Positions 9,696 through 19,199 are shown, counted from the stretch's first letter. The stretch: 64,000 bases of DNA from Methylococcaceae bacterium (GCA_030627205.1 DAOUSN010000001.1:39466-103465); one strand, 5' to 3'. A program made the numbers and translations. Notes: generated from the sequence alone by a model not told the origin.

Positions 9696-10679
9696 TTATT
9701 GAATATTTAGAAGTGCTTTTTTCACAACAGCAGCAGGAAGCGGTATATAACCATCTTTAATCACCACTTGTTGACCTGATTGTGAAAGGACTAATTTAAT
9801 AAACTCTTGCTCTAAAGGGGCAAGCGGTTTATTAGGGGCTTTATTAACATAAACATACAAAAAACGGGCTAATGGATATTTTCCTGCTACTGCATTCGCA
9901 GGCGTTGCCGCAATAAATTCTTGCCCTGCTTCTTTAGCTAAAGGAACGGCTTTAACGCTTGAGGTTTTATAACCAATGCCTGAATAACCAATCCCATTTA
10001 ATGATGAGCTAATTGATTGAACTACAGAAGCAGAGCCGGGTTGTTCATTGACATTATTTTTGAAATCACCTTTACACAAGGCTTTCTTTTTAAAATAACC
10101 ATAAGTTCCTGAAACCGAGTTACGACCATATAATTGAATCGGTTTTTTCAGCCAGTCGCCTGTTAATCCTGCGTCTCCCCATGTTGCAATATCTGTCGCA
10201 TGACCACATTTACGCGTAGATGACATGATGGCATCTACCTGCGGAATGGTTAAACCTTTAAGGGGGTTGTCTTTATGAACGAATACCGCTAACGCATCAA
10301 TAGCAACTGGAATCGCAACTGGTTTATAGCCATATTTTTTCTCAAACGCATCTAATTCTTTATCCTTCATTTTACGGCTCATAGGCCCTAAATTAGAAGT
10401 TGCTTCAGTCAGTGCTGGTGGTGCGGTTGAAGAACCTGCGGCTTGAATTTGAATATTAACATTAGGATAAACACGTTTAAATTCTTCTGCCCAAAGGGTC
10501 ATTAAATTAGCTAGCGTATCTGAACCGACACTGGATAAATTTCCTGAAACCCCACTGGACTTTACATAAGTTGGAATTTCAGCATCAACGGTTTGAACAG
10601 CGGACGCTACTCCACTGATTAATGATGTTGAAACTAACCCTAGTGCAAGAACTAAGGACTTTATTTTAAACGTTTTCAT
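9696..10679 (-). CDS. pstS: Phosphate-binding periplasmic protein PstS
   Basis: PstS captures phosphate in the periplasm and delivers it to PstCA. I place the start at the internal ATG giving [14 protein letters not shown], because an AGAGG ribosome binding site precedes it and a clean signal peptide begins there, with likely cleavage after SGVASA. Conserved phosphate-binding segments follow: [10 protein letters not shown] and [11 protein letters not shown], then [10 protein letters not shown] and the GIGYSGIGY region. The mature length is normal. A Pho box lies 48 bases upstream, so strong induction under phosphate limitation is expected. It heads the pstSCA unit; the ATPase gene pstB lies about 10 kb away. 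Confidence 0.97.
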   Translation of the reverse strand: MKTFKIKSLVLALGLVSTSLISGVASAVQTVDAEIPTYVKSSGVSGNLSSVGSDTLANLMTLWAEEFKRVYPNVNIQIQAAGSSTAPPALTEATSNLGPMSRKMKDKELDAFEKKYGYKPVAIPVAIDALAVFVHKDNPLKGLTIPQVDAIMSSTRKCGHATDIATWGDAGLTGDWLKKPIQLYGRNSVSGTYGYFKKKALCKGDFKNNVNEQPGSASVVQSISSSLNGIGYSGIGYKTSSVKAVPLAKEAGQEFIAATPANAVAGKYPLARFLYVYVNKAPNKPLAPLEQEFIKLVLSQSGQQVVIKDGYIPLPAAVVKKALLNIQ

Positions 10680-10726
10680 ATTAACCTCTGTTAAGATAAT
10701 GATAGGATACATTGTCTGAATTTAGA

Positions 10727-10766
10727 GTGACAATACTATGACGTTAACATGACAATTTTATGACAA
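10727..10766 (-). promoter_or_regulatory. Pho box upstream of pstS (four 7-bp repeats)
   Basis: On the minus strand four heptamers occur with exact 11-bp spacing: TTGTCAT, TTGTCAT, ACGTCAT and TTGTCAC, each separated by four bases. This matches the known PhoB site, direct repeats of CTGTCAT with 4-bp AT-rich spacers that replace the -35 region. AT-rich sequence suitable for a -10 (TATCCT or TATCAT) follows, then the pstS ribosome binding site. The site lies in the gap between sufD and pstS and ends one base before the sufD stop. The periodicity is read directly; PhoB binding is inferred. Confidence 0.88.
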
Positions 10767-10767
10767 A

Positions 10768-12063
10768 TTAAGCTTGAATAGGCATAAATTTAGTTAGCTG
10801 GATTAGTAATAATTTCTTTAACGATTTTAAACTTACTTTATCAACCATTTCATTAGCGAATGCGACAGTTAATATATTTTTAGCAGTTGCTACATTAATC
10901 CCACGTGATTGCAAGTAGAAAATTGACTTCTCATCCAATTGACCAATAGTAACCCCATGAGCACATTTAACATCATCCGCATAAATTTCTAATTGTGGCT
11001 TAGTATCAACTTCGGCATTATTTGATAACAACAAATTACGATTATTCATTTCTGAATCAGTCTGTTGAGCATCTTCAACAACTACAATCCGTCCTTGAAA
11101 AACCCCACGAGCGCGATTATCTAAAATACCCTTATAAAATTCACGACTGATTCCCCGTGGTTTATTATGATTAATACGGGTATGGTTATCTATATGTTGA
11201 CGTTTTGCGCCTAAATATAAACCGTTCAATAAGCATTCAGAGGCTGTATCTAAATCCGTATGAATATCATTTCTTGCTAATAATGCCCCAAATGAAAAAT
11301 TATGATGTTTAAAGTGACTATAAGGCTGTTGTTTAACGTATGTTCCACCAAAATGATATGCCTTTTCTGATTCAGCTTGAAGTTTATAAACACTTAATTC
11401 TGAATTTTCAGCCATAAATATTTCATTAACACTCGTCGTTAAATACGTTTTTTCACCGATATAAGTTTCAACTACTTGTGCCTGTGAATTTTCACCTGCC
11501 ACCATAATATGGCGTGTTGTCACTAAACAATCAACGCTAGAAACAAAGTGTAATAGTTGTATCGGTTTACTTAAAACCTGTTTATCAGCAACCTTTAAAA
11601 AAAGTCCATCATGAAACCAAGCGGTATTAAAGGCAATAAAATTATGCTCATCTTTGCTTACTGCATGACCTAAATAAGGTTTTAATTTTTCAGCTTGGGT
11701 CTTTAACAGCGTGGCAATACTGAATAATTCTAAGCCTTCATCTAAATCCTCAAGTCGGGAATATTTAGATGAAAAATGTCCATCAATAAAAACAACAACC
11801 CAAGCATCATTAAGATAATAGGGAGCTAATAAATCAGCATCAATGGTTTGATTGTTAGCGACAGGCTTAAAATTCTTGTTTTCTAGGGCGGAAACATTGG
11901 TATAACGCCATTCTTCTTCAGTTAATTTTGGAAAACCTGTAGCAGAGAAAGTCGCTAGAGATTGCTCACGTAATGACTTTAACCACATAACCCCTTGTCC
12001 TGATAAGTCAGCGGTATAATTTAAATAATCATCACTATAATGACTGCTAAGTTGCGTATTCAT
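10768..12063 (-). CDS. sufD: Fe-S cluster assembly protein SufD
   Basis: SufD forms the SufBC2D scaffold complex that builds iron-sulfur clusters in the cytoplasm. The C-terminal beta-helix region contains VKCAHGVTIGQLDE with the conserved histidine, and the family motif around SREFYKGILDNRARGVF. At 431 residues it is the length of SufD and not of the longer SufB. The start overlaps the sufC stop by one base. sufB, which normally precedes sufC, is not present in the window, so the complex would need SufB from another locus. Confidence 0.95.
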   Translation of the reverse strand: MNTQLSSHYSDDYLNYTADLSGQGVMWLKSLREQSLATFSATGFPKLTEEEWRYTNVSALENKNFKPVANNQTIDADLLAPYYLNDAWVVVFIDGHFSSKYSRLEDLDEGLELFSIATLLKTQAEKLKPYLGHAVSKDEHNFIAFNTAWFHDGLFLKVADKQVLSKPIQLLHFVSSVDCLVTTRHIMVAGENSQAQVVETYIGEKTYLTTSVNEIFMAENSELSVYKLQAESEKAYHFGGTYVKQQPYSHFKHHNFSFGALLARNDIHTDLDTASECLLNGLYLGAKRQHIDNHTRINHNKPRGISREFYKGILDNRARGVFQGRIVVVEDAQQTDSEMNNRNLLLSNNAEVDTKPQLEIYADDVKCAHGVTIGQLDEKSIFYLQSRGINVATAKNILTVAFANEMVDKVSLKSLKKLLLIQLTKFMPIQA

Positions 12064-12815
12064 TAAGTAATAACCTCTTTATCTAACCAACTATACCCTT
12101 TCTCTTCTAGCTCTAAGGCTAAATCACTACCTCCAGATTTAACAATTCTTCCATCAGCTAATACATGAACAAAATCAGGTTTAATATAATCTAATAAGCG
12201 TTGATAATGAGTAATCATCACAAAAGCGCGTTGTTCTGAACGTAAAGAATTAACGCCATCAGCGACAATTTTTAAAGCATCAATATCAAGCCCTGAATCA
12301 GTTTCATCTAAAATACAAAGTTTAGGCTCCATAACTGCCATTTGTAAAATTTCATTACGTTTTTTCTCTCCCCCTGAAAAACCTTCATTAACAGCACGGT
12401 ATAAAAATTTTTCATCCATATCCAGAAGACGAATTTTTTCTTTTACCCAAACTAAAAAATCCATCGCATCAATTTCATCTTGACCACGATGTTTACGAAC
12501 TGCATTTAACGCCGCTTTCAGTAAATAAATATTACTTACACCAGGGATTTCTATTGGATACTGAAATGCTAAAAACACCCCTTCACGCGCTCTAATTTCA
12601 GGGGCAAGTTCGAGTAAGTTTTTATTTTCATAACTAACAGAACCCGCTGTAATAGTATAACCAGATTTACCTGAGAGAATATGAGACAAGGTACTTTTAC
12701 CTGCCCCATTAGGCCCCATAATGGCATGAACTTCACCTGCCTTGACATCAAGATTAAGACCTTTGAGAATTTCTTTATCGCCAACATTGACGGTTAAATT
12801 TTTAATACTAAGCAT
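12063..12815 (-). CDS. sufC: Fe-S cluster assembly ATPase SufC
   Basis: SufC is the cytoplasmic ABC-type ATPase of the SufBC2D complex. Walker A is GPNGAGKS at 34-41, the signature is FSGGEKKRNEIL, and Walker B with its catalytic Glu reads LCILDETDSGLD; all are intact. The length of 250 residues is typical. The gene is first in a sufC-sufD pair and is divergent from the CAP gene across 151 bases that hold a 25-bp palindrome. No sufA, sufB, sufS or sufE is adjacent. A convincing IscR site was not found upstream. Confidence 0.96.
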   Translation of the reverse strand: MLSIKNLTVNVGDKEILKGLNLDVKAGEVHAIMGPNGAGKSTLSHILSGKSGYTITAGSVSYENKNLLELAPEIRAREGVFLAFQYPIEIPGVSNIYLLKAALNAVRKHRGQDEIDAMDFLVWVKEKIRLLDMDEKFLYRAVNEGFSGGEKKRNEILQMAVMEPKLCILDETDSGLDIDALKIVADGVNSLRSEQRAFVMITHYQRLLDYIKPDFVHVLADGRIVKSGGSDLALELEEKGYSWLDKEVIT

Positions 12816-12918
12816 ATAGTTTCCAGAGTTTTTTTAACTAACTAAAATTTAAAATTTAAAAATTGCGCCAATTATCACATATTTAATAAGAAAAAAAATC
12901 AACATCTTTATTATGGTT

Positions 12919-12943
12919 TAGACTAATATTATATGTAAGTCTA
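12919..12943. promoter_or_regulatory. 25-bp imperfect palindrome between sufC and the CAP gene
   Basis: TAGACT and AGTCTA form outer arms around a 13-base AT-rich centre that is itself partly symmetric. It lies about 24 bases before the start of the CAP gene and about 100 bases from the sufC start. Its position suits an operator for the plus-strand gene. Spacing between the GACT and AGTC cores is too wide for the IscR type 1 consensus. No regulator can be named. Confidence 0.3.
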
Positions 12944-12966
12944 TTTATTTTTAGGAAATTCAAACT

Positions 12967-14577
12967 ATGAAAAAAATTACAATAGGGATTTTTACCTATC
13001 TCTGTCTGTTTTCAGGTAATGCACTCACAGCAACAGATTGTAATAATCAACAAATTTTAAGCCTTGATTCTTGTATAGGTGATAACGTTGATTCAGAAGA
13101 AACGACATTATACAACTTAGTTAATGAATATCGTGCAGAAAAAGGATTGCCAGTTATTTCTTTATCACCTGCTCTTTCTCTGGTTGCTAATCGTCATGTC
13201 AGGGATTTACAAGAAAATGCAGGAACATTAACCCATAGCTGGTCAAATTGTGTTTATGATAGCAGTGACAGCTCAACTTATCCTTGTATGTGGGAAGCTC
13301 CACAACGTCTAGGTACATCCTATACAGGAAATGGTTATGAGAACGCTTATAGTTCCAGTAGCTCTGTTACCGCTGTAGGAGCTTTAGAAGATTGGAAACA
13401 AAGTAATCTTCACAATGAAGTTATTCTCAATCAATCCACTTGGAAAGATATTACTTGGAATGCACTCGGCATTGGAATTTATAAAAATTATGCGGTGATA
13501 TGGTTTGGTGAAAAAAATGATAATAGTTCAGAACCATCCGCTCAAATTAACATTCAAAATGATAGGATTCTAGAATTATATTCGGCTTATTTTAACCGTG
13601 CTGCTGATGCAGGTGGTTTTAGTTTTTGGAAAAATTCATTCAATAGTTATTATGCTACGGAATTAACAACAGCAACAGAAGCTGAAAAAGAAGAAGGGGC
13701 TTTACAAAAGATTACCTCGGACATGACCAATTCAGACGAATATATCGCGCTTTACCCATCAACATTATCATCTGTTGGTTTTATTAGTACGATTTATACT
13801 AATCTTTTAGGACGTTCTTCTGATTCTGAGGGATTAAACTTTTGGTCAGGACATCTTGATGCAGGTACGATGTCAAAAGAACAAGCCATCTTAAATATGA
13901 TTGCAGGGGCTAAGGAAAATACCAGTTCTGGTGGAATAACTGATAGCGCTTTAATTGCCAATAAAACCAGTATTTCTAAATATTTCGCAGAAACTTTAGG
14001 ATCAAATAGTTTAGAGTTAGCACAAATAGCTTTTTCAACGATTACGAATAACCCAGAATCTATTGAAACAACAAAAGTTATATTAGATTCTGCATTAAAA
14101 ACAACTGATCCAGTACCCGCAGACCCAACAACCATTGACCCAGCACCTCCTAGTTCTACCCTGAGTGCTGATGAACAAGCTGTCTTAGATTATCATAATA
14201 AAGTAAGAAATGACGTAGGTGTTCAAGCTTTTACTTGGTCTACAACCGTTGCTCAAGAAGCACAAGCATGGGTTGATAACTTGGCAGCAACTAGTTGTAA
14301 CCTTCAACACAGCAACTCAAATTATGGCGAAAACTTATATATAGGATCAGGAAGCCGTGATATGGTGAGTGCGGCTCAATCATGGGAAACTGAAAAAGTG
14401 AATTATACTGGTTATATTTTAGATGCTTCTAATTGGCAGCAGGCGGGACATTATACTCAAATGGTTTGGAGTAATTCTACCGAATTAGGTTGTGCCACCG
14501 CTACTTGTGATAACAACTTAATCGTTGCCTGTAATTATAGCCCCGCAGGTAATTTTTTAGGAGAAAAACCTTATTAA
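12967..14577 (+). CDS. Secreted CAP-DUF4214-CAP protein
   Basis: A signal peptide of about 22 residues (ending NALTA) is followed by three modules. Residues 43-182 form a bacterial-type CAP (SCP/PR-1) domain. Residues about 195-345 match DUF4214, with two copies of the pattern LY..YFNRAADAGGFSFW and IYTNLLGRSSDSEGLNFW. After a proline-rich linker (382-396) a second CAP domain fills 403-536. This last domain looks like eukaryotic PR-1/Pry1 proteins: H448, E455 and H495 fit the CAP tetrad, GHYTQMVW is the family signature, and C444, C509, C514 and C522 could form disulfides. The protein is presumably exported; its function is unknown. CAP proteins in general bind lipids, sterols or peptides. 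Confidence 0.88.
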   Translation: MKKITIGIFTYLCLFSGNALTATDCNNQQILSLDSCIGDNVDSEETTLYNLVNEYRAEKGLPVISLSPALSLVANRHVRDLQENAGTLTHSWSNCVYDSSDSSTYPCMWEAPQRLGTSYTGNGYENAYSSSSSVTAVGALEDWKQSNLHNEVILNQSTWKDITWNALGIGIYKNYAVIWFGEKNDNSSEPSAQINIQNDRILELYSAYFNRAADAGGFSFWKNSFNSYYATELTTATEAEKEEGALQKITSDMTNSDEYIALYPSTLSSVGFISTIYTNLLGRSSDSEGLNFWSGHLDAGTMSKEQAILNMIAGAKENTSSGGITDSALIANKTSISKYFAETLGSNSLELAQIAFSTITNNPESIETTKVILDSALKTTDPVPADPTTIDPAPPSSTLSADEQAVLDYHNKVRNDVGVQAFTWSTTVAQEAQAWVDNLAATSCNLQHSNSNYGENLYIGSGSRDMVSAAQSWETEKVNYTGYILDASNWQQAGHYTQMVWSNSTELGCATATCDNNLIVACNYSPAGNFLGEKPY

Positions 14578-14626
14578 AAAATAACCTAATGGCAATGATG
14601 CTCTACGTGGGAACTGTTAATTAACT

Positions 14627-15745
14627 TTATTTTTTATTAAATAACACTTTGGTATAAAAATCAGTATAACTTTTCCCCATTTTTTGACCTGTAAATAAAC
14701 GTTCATAACGTAATCGTGCTGCTTTTCCAAAAGTTGATGCTAACTGTGAATCACTTGCTAGTTTTTCCATTGCTTGTCGAAATTTTTTAGGGTTATCAGG
14801 TGAAATAACCAACCCAGTTTCTTTGTCCTTATTCACATAACTTGTTCCTGTCCCTAATTCACAAGAAATCATTGGTTTACCCTGCATAGCTCCTTCTAAT
14901 AAAGTAACTCCAAAGGCTTCTGAACGTAAATGTGACGGGAAAACAATAGCTAGTGATAAGCTAATTAACGCAGCCTTTTCTTGATTACTAACACGTCCTA
15001 GGAATTGTACATTTTTTAAACCCAATTCTTTAGCTTGAGCTATTAACGCTTTTTCCTCCGATCCAGATCCCACAATAACTACAGGTAAATCCGTATTTTC
15101 AACCGCATTCAGCAACGTATGCAATCCTTTGTAATAACGCAATACACCGATAAATAAAAAAAATGCTTCTCCAACACGTTGACGCATAAATTCTATTTCC
15201 TCATCTGTCGCTACAGGATAACTAGCTTCACTAATTCCAATCGGAATAATCTTAACTTTATCTTTATAGCGTTGTAAAACAACACTGGTTCGCGCATAAT
15301 TCGGAGAGGTTGCCACTAAAGCATCCATTTGACCTAAAAATAAATGCTTTAACGGTCGATAAATTTTTAAAAAACCTTGTTGACGAACGATGTCTGACTG
15401 GTAGGTTAATACCGATGGTTTTTTTACCCGCCCTAAAAGATGCAACACATCAGCAAAAGGCCAAGGAAATTGATAATGAATCAAATCCGCCCAATCAACC
15501 AGTTCTTTAAATAATGACAATGCTGAAAAAGAAATACTACATGAAGCTATTTCTAAATGGCTTTTAGCCCGATAAACCTTAATATCATCATACTCAATTA
15601 TCATCGGGTTAGGATTAGGACTTAAACAAAACACCCGGTTTTCAACCCCTTCAAGTTTGGTATTTTTACAAATTTGACGAATGACTTCTTCAAGTCCCCC
15701 TTGAGTATCTGGGAAAAAAGTACGGTAAACATGCAGAACACGCAT
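14627..15745 (-). CDS. GT4-family glycosyltransferase
   Basis: This 372-residue GT-B enzyme transfers a sugar from a nucleotide donor. The N-terminal domain has the glycine-rich loop in FFPDTQGGLEE; the C-terminal domain has GVLRYYKGLHTLL, VIVGSGSEE and the E-x7-E donor motif in EAFGVTLLE. No membrane helix is evident, so it is probably a peripheral cytoplasmic protein. It is the last gene of the pstB-phoU-phoB-phoR-TPR-phosphohexomutase series, 16 bases after the mutase. The acceptor cannot be deduced; a surface polysaccharide or glycolipid is plausible from context. Confidence 0.92.
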   Translation of the reverse strand: MRVLHVYRTFFPDTQGGLEEVIRQICKNTKLEGVENRVFCLSPNPNPMIIEYDDIKVYRAKSHLEIASCSISFSALSLFKELVDWADLIHYQFPWPFADVLHLLGRVKKPSVLTYQSDIVRQQGFLKIYRPLKHLFLGQMDALVATSPNYARTSVVLQRYKDKVKIIPIGISEASYPVATDEEIEFMRQRVGEAFFLFIGVLRYYKGLHTLLNAVENTDLPVVIVGSGSEEKALIAQAKELGLKNVQFLGRVSNQEKAALISLSLAIVFPSHLRSEAFGVTLLEGAMQGKPMISCELGTGTSYVNKDKETGLVISPDNPKKFRQAMEKLASDSQLASTFGKAARLRYERLFTGQKMGKSYTDFYTKVLFNKK

Positions 15746-15761
15746 TAGTAAAAACCCTAAG

Positions 15762-17261
15762 TTAATTTGCTGAAGATTGCCAACTACGCATAAGCTGCAT
15801 ACAATCGTTATTTAATTGTTGGGCTAAAACTACATTATCAGCTTCAGTATAGCAACGTAATTCAGGTGCATTACCAGAAGCTCTAAAATGAATAATATTA
15901 TCATTGGCAAAGGTAATTCTAACCCCATCTATGTTATTAACGGCTAGAGGTTTTCCTGCAATTTTGCCTAATTTTGCTTCAATGTTAGTTAAATTAGTTT
16001 CATTATCAGCAGCAAGCATCTCCGTTAAAATTCTTTTGCTCAATTCAGTTGGAAAGTTTTTTAAACGATCACTAACAGTGAACCTAGATGGTAATGAGGC
16101 TAATAAACCTGAAATGGTGATTTGCTTTTCTAACGTTAACATCAAAATGGCTAAAGGTACAATCGCAGCATCACGAGTTGGCAATGCCGCTAATATTTGA
16201 CCGTGTTTATGAATATCACTGCCCTGTAAAACCCCACCATTTGCTTCATAACCTATAACAATTTTCGAGTCTTTTGCCAATTTTTGCATGGCTTCAATAA
16301 CAAAAGGTGAACCAATACGAGTTCTTAATGTTTGGGTGAAATAATCGCTATGCTCTAAAGCTGAATTACTACTAACAGGAGTAACAACTGCATCCGCATT
16401 AAAATACTTAGCGCATAATAAACCTGCAATATCACCGCGTAACCACACTCCATTCTCATCACTAACTAAAGGACGATCACCATCACCATCAGTGGAAATT
16501 AAACAATCAAATTGATACTCTTCTACCCATTGTTTAGCTAGAATAATATCTTCCATCCTAATCGCTTCGGTATCTACTGCAACAAAAACATCAGAACGGG
16601 CTAATGATGTCACTTCCGCACCTAAAGTGGTTAAGATTATTTTTAAACAATCACGAGCAACGGATGAATGCTCATACAAACCAATTCGTTTTCCTTGTAA
16701 GCAATTTTCAGGGAAAAAATTAATAAACCGCTGAATATAATGTTGTTCAGCAGTGTTATCCAAGGCAGTTAAGATTGCAGTTGCTAATAAACAGCCGTCA
16801 CTAGAAAATTTATTAACTGGAATTTCCACCACTTGAGATCTAATTTTTTCTTCATCAGCTTTTAGTATTTCACCGTTTGCAGTATTAAATTTAATCCCAT
16901 TACGGTCATCAGGAATATGACTGCCAGTCACCATTATAGTTGGACAATGTTGATATAACCCATACAATGCAATCGCTGGCGATGGGATCATCCCATAATT
17001 AATCGCTTTAAATCCTTTGTCAGTAATCGCTTGAGCAACCACTGCCATAATATGTTCACTACTATTGCGTAAATCCCCTGCAATACCGATTTCATCACCA
17101 GCTCTTAATTGAGTTAATGTTTGTAGAAAAGCAGTGGTATATACCCAGCAAACCTCATCGCTCATATCGACAACAAGACCTCTAACACCACTAGTACCGA
17201 ATGAAACTCCGCTTACCTCCATTAAACTGGAAACAGAAGTTGATTTAGTTTTTAAAGTCAT
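15762..17261 (-). CDS. Phosphomannomutase/phosphoglucomutase-family protein
   Basis: This alpha-D-phosphohexomutase interconverts hexose 1- and 6-phosphates through a phosphoserine. The active-site loop is VTGSHIPDDRNG with Ser114, the metal loop is DGDGD at 258-262, the sugar-binding loop is GYEANGG, and the phosphate-binding loop is RASGNAPELR. All four are intact, so it should be active. Glucose, mannose and glucosamine specificity cannot be separated by eye. Length is 499 residues, slightly longer than bacterial PMM/PGM. It is embedded between a TPR gene and a glycosyltransferase gene with gaps of 9 and 16 bases, consistent with supplying a sugar 1-phosphate for glycan synthesis. Confidence 0.9.
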   Translation of the reverse strand: MTLKTKSTSVSSLMEVSGVSFGTSGVRGLVVDMSDEVCWVYTTAFLQTLTQLRAGDEIGIAGDLRNSSEHIMAVVAQAITDKGFKAINYGMIPSPAIALYGLYQHCPTIMVTGSHIPDDRNGIKFNTANGEILKADEEKIRSQVVEIPVNKFSSDGCLLATAILTALDNTAEQHYIQRFINFFPENCLQGKRIGLYEHSSVARDCLKIILTTLGAEVTSLARSDVFVAVDTEAIRMEDIILAKQWVEEYQFDCLISTDGDGDRPLVSDENGVWLRGDIAGLLCAKYFNADAVVTPVSSNSALEHSDYFTQTLRTRIGSPFVIEAMQKLAKDSKIVIGYEANGGVLQGSDIHKHGQILAALPTRDAAIVPLAILMLTLEKQITISGLLASLPSRFTVSDRLKNFPTELSKRILTEMLAADNETNLTNIEAKLGKIAGKPLAVNNIDGVRITFANDNIIHFRASGNAPELRCYTEADNVVLAQQLNNDCMQLMRSWQSSAN

Positions 17262-17270
17262 AAGTTATTT

Positions 17271-17900
17271 TTAATCATTGTTTAATCTTTCCTGTAATGC
17301 TGAAAAACTCATCTCATTGCTAAAATAGCGAATAAAACTTTCTGCAATTTTTTGTTGAGATTTACGAAGTCGATGTATAACAGGTTTTAGCACATCAAAG
17401 TCCCAATTAAAATGATCCTCAAGGTCTCGTTTTTTTATAGCGGTTAATATCGGCTGATAATTTTCTTCATTGGTTGTTAACCATATTAAAAAAGGTGTAA
17501 TCGCAAACTCGTCACTTTTATCACCTACTAAACTCAAGTTTTTCTTGATATAGTGCCGGCAAAGAGTGTAATTATTTTGTATTAATGCGAGTTCTGCAGC
17601 ATTAGTAAGTGCGTAGAGATAAGCAGGTTCAATATCCAGTGCTTTATTAAAGGCGACTTTTGCTTCTTCATACGCACCTTGCTCAGATAAAATTGAACCA
17701 ATATTATTCCAAGCTTTTTCATGTAAAGGATTAATTTCTAACTGTCTATTGTAAGCTGACATTGCTTCTTTCAACCGACCTAAGCTTTTTAAAGCAACAC
17801 CCAGATTATAATTAGCAGTTTGATGACGACGGTTGTCTATCAATGTTTGTTGATAATATTTAACTGTTTCTTGTAAGTTATTTTGTTGATACAACTCCAT
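17271..17900 (-). CDS. Tetratricopeptide repeat protein
   Basis: Three consecutive TPR units are clear in the first 110 residues: ANYNLGVALKSLGRLKEAMS, then AWNNIGSILSEQGAYEEAKV, then YALTNAAELALIQNNYTLCR. The remaining 100 residues are helical and charged. There is no signal peptide or membrane segment. TPR domains mediate protein-protein contacts. The gene lies 29 bases after phoR and 9 before the mutase, so it belongs to the phosphate-regulatory transcript; its partner is unknown. Confidence 0.85.
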   Translation of the reverse strand: MELYQQNNLQETVKYYQQTLIDNRRHQTANYNLGVALKSLGRLKEAMSAYNRQLEINPLHEKAWNNIGSILSEQGAYEEAKVAFNKALDIEPAYLYALTNAAELALIQNNYTLCRHYIKKNLSLVGDKSDEFAITPFLIWLTTNEENYQPILTAIKKRDLEDHFNWDFDVLKPVIHRLRKSQQKIAESFIRYFSNEMSFSALQERLNND

Positions 17901-17929
17901 TATTATTTTTCCTCAACGTTTTTTGCATG

Positions 17930-19195
17930 TTAGTTTTGATTAAAAATACAACGAAAATGACTTCCTATACCTACTTGACTGTTAATTTCTAATTTAGCTT
18001 GATGGCGTATTAACACATGCTTGACAATCGCCAACCCTAAGCCCGTACCCTCTAGCTTACGACTACGATTTATATCAACCCTATAAAAACGCTCTGTTAT
18101 TCGTGGAATATGGTTACTAGCAATACCCTCACCTTTGTCAATAACATCAAAATAAAGCTCATTTTCTTGTTTTGACCAGATGACCTCTATTTTTGAATCA
18201 GTCGGTGAGTATTTTAAAGCATTAGCAATTAAATTACTAAAAGCACTACGTAATTCTTCTTTATCACCCTTGAAAAATACATTAGTTTTTAACTGTAAAT
18301 TAATTCGTGAGCTAAAATCTGGCTGGTGGTTTTCTGTACAAATTGTTTTTATTAATTGAGAAACATCAACATAATCTGTTTTTTGCTGTTGTGTTTCTAA
18401 ACGGGCAAGTAACAGCAAATCATCAACTAAATATTGCATCCTCTCCGTTTGATTTAGCATTTGCACTAAAGAATAAATTAACAGTTTAGACCCACAGTCA
18501 TGATCCATATTCCCTAACGTTTCTAAATATCCTTTTAAAACGGTTAGCGGGGTTCTTAATTCATGGGAAACATTAGCGACAAAATTTTTTCGCATAACCT
18601 CCATTTTTTTTTGCTGAGTTACATCTTGAGCAATTAATAAACGTTTCCCTAACCCATATCGAACTAAACGTAACTGCAAAATTAATTGTGCATCAATAGG
18701 GGAATGAATAATAATAGATATGTCGTCTTGATTACCTATAAGATAATCATTAAACTCAGGTTGACGAATAAGATTGTGAATACGTTGATTTTTATCAGAT
18801 TTCTTTAAGCCTAATAATTTTTTAGCAAGTTTATTTGACCATTGAATTTCATTATCTCGTCCTAGAACAATAGCGGCATCAGGTAAAACATCTGTTGATT
18901 GACGAAATTGTTTTATCATCTTACTAAGTTGTTTTTTACGCTTTTTCTTAGCGGCTCTGATACGATAAAAATGATAATAAATATCTTCCCAAATCCCTAA
19001 ACCCCTAGGAATTTCACCGCCAGCACCTCTACTTAACCAAGACTCTAACTGGGTAATTAAAACCGCCTGCTGAATCAATACAACTAATAAGATAACAATT
19101 AACATTTGAGAAAAATGCCCAATAAAAGCACTTAAAATAACTGCAAAAATAATAAGTAAACATTGTTTAAAAATTTCTTTTCGCCAAGCCCACAT
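17930..19195 (-). CDS. phoR: Phosphate regulon sensor kinase PhoR
   Basis: PhoR is the membrane histidine kinase that phosphorylates PhoB when phosphate is scarce and dephosphorylates it otherwise. Two adjacent hydrophobic segments (about 10-50) leave almost no periplasmic loop, as in known PhoR, which senses through the transporter and PhoU. A PAS-like region (about 100-190) follows, then the H-box SHELRTPLTVLKGYLETL with His211, and ATPase boxes NLIANALKYSP, DKGEGIA and GTGLGLAIVKH. At 421 residues it is standard. It starts 4 bases after phoB. Confidence 0.96.
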   Translation of the reverse strand: MWAWRKEIFKQCLLIIFAVILSAFIGHFSQMLIVILLVVLIQQAVLITQLESWLSRGAGGEIPRGLGIWEDIYYHFYRIRAAKKKRKKQLSKMIKQFRQSTDVLPDAAIVLGRDNEIQWSNKLAKKLLGLKKSDKNQRIHNLIRQPEFNDYLIGNQDDISIIIHSPIDAQLILQLRLVRYGLGKRLLIAQDVTQQKKMEVMRKNFVANVSHELRTPLTVLKGYLETLGNMDHDCGSKLLIYSLVQMLNQTERMQYLVDDLLLLARLETQQQKTDYVDVSQLIKTICTENHQPDFSSRINLQLKTNVFFKGDKEELRSAFSNLIANALKYSPTDSKIEVIWSKQENELYFDVIDKGEGIASNHIPRITERFYRVDINRSRKLEGTGLGLAIVKHVLIRHQAKLEINSQVGIGSHFRCIFNQN

Positions 19196-19199
19196 TAAG

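Noticed and set aside
10680..10712. Longer pstS start adding eleven residues
   Set aside because: The internal ATG has a good ribosome binding site and begins a clean signal peptide; the longer form would bury it.
12919..12943. Palindrome considered as an IscR site for sufC
   Set aside because: The GACT and AGTC cores are 13 bases apart, against five in the type 1 consensus, and no type 2 pattern fits. It is kept only as an unnamed palindrome.
13794..14135. Open frame of 113 codons on the minus strand inside the CAP gene
   Set aside because: It lies wholly within a well-supported gene, shows no family features and lacks a ribosome binding site.
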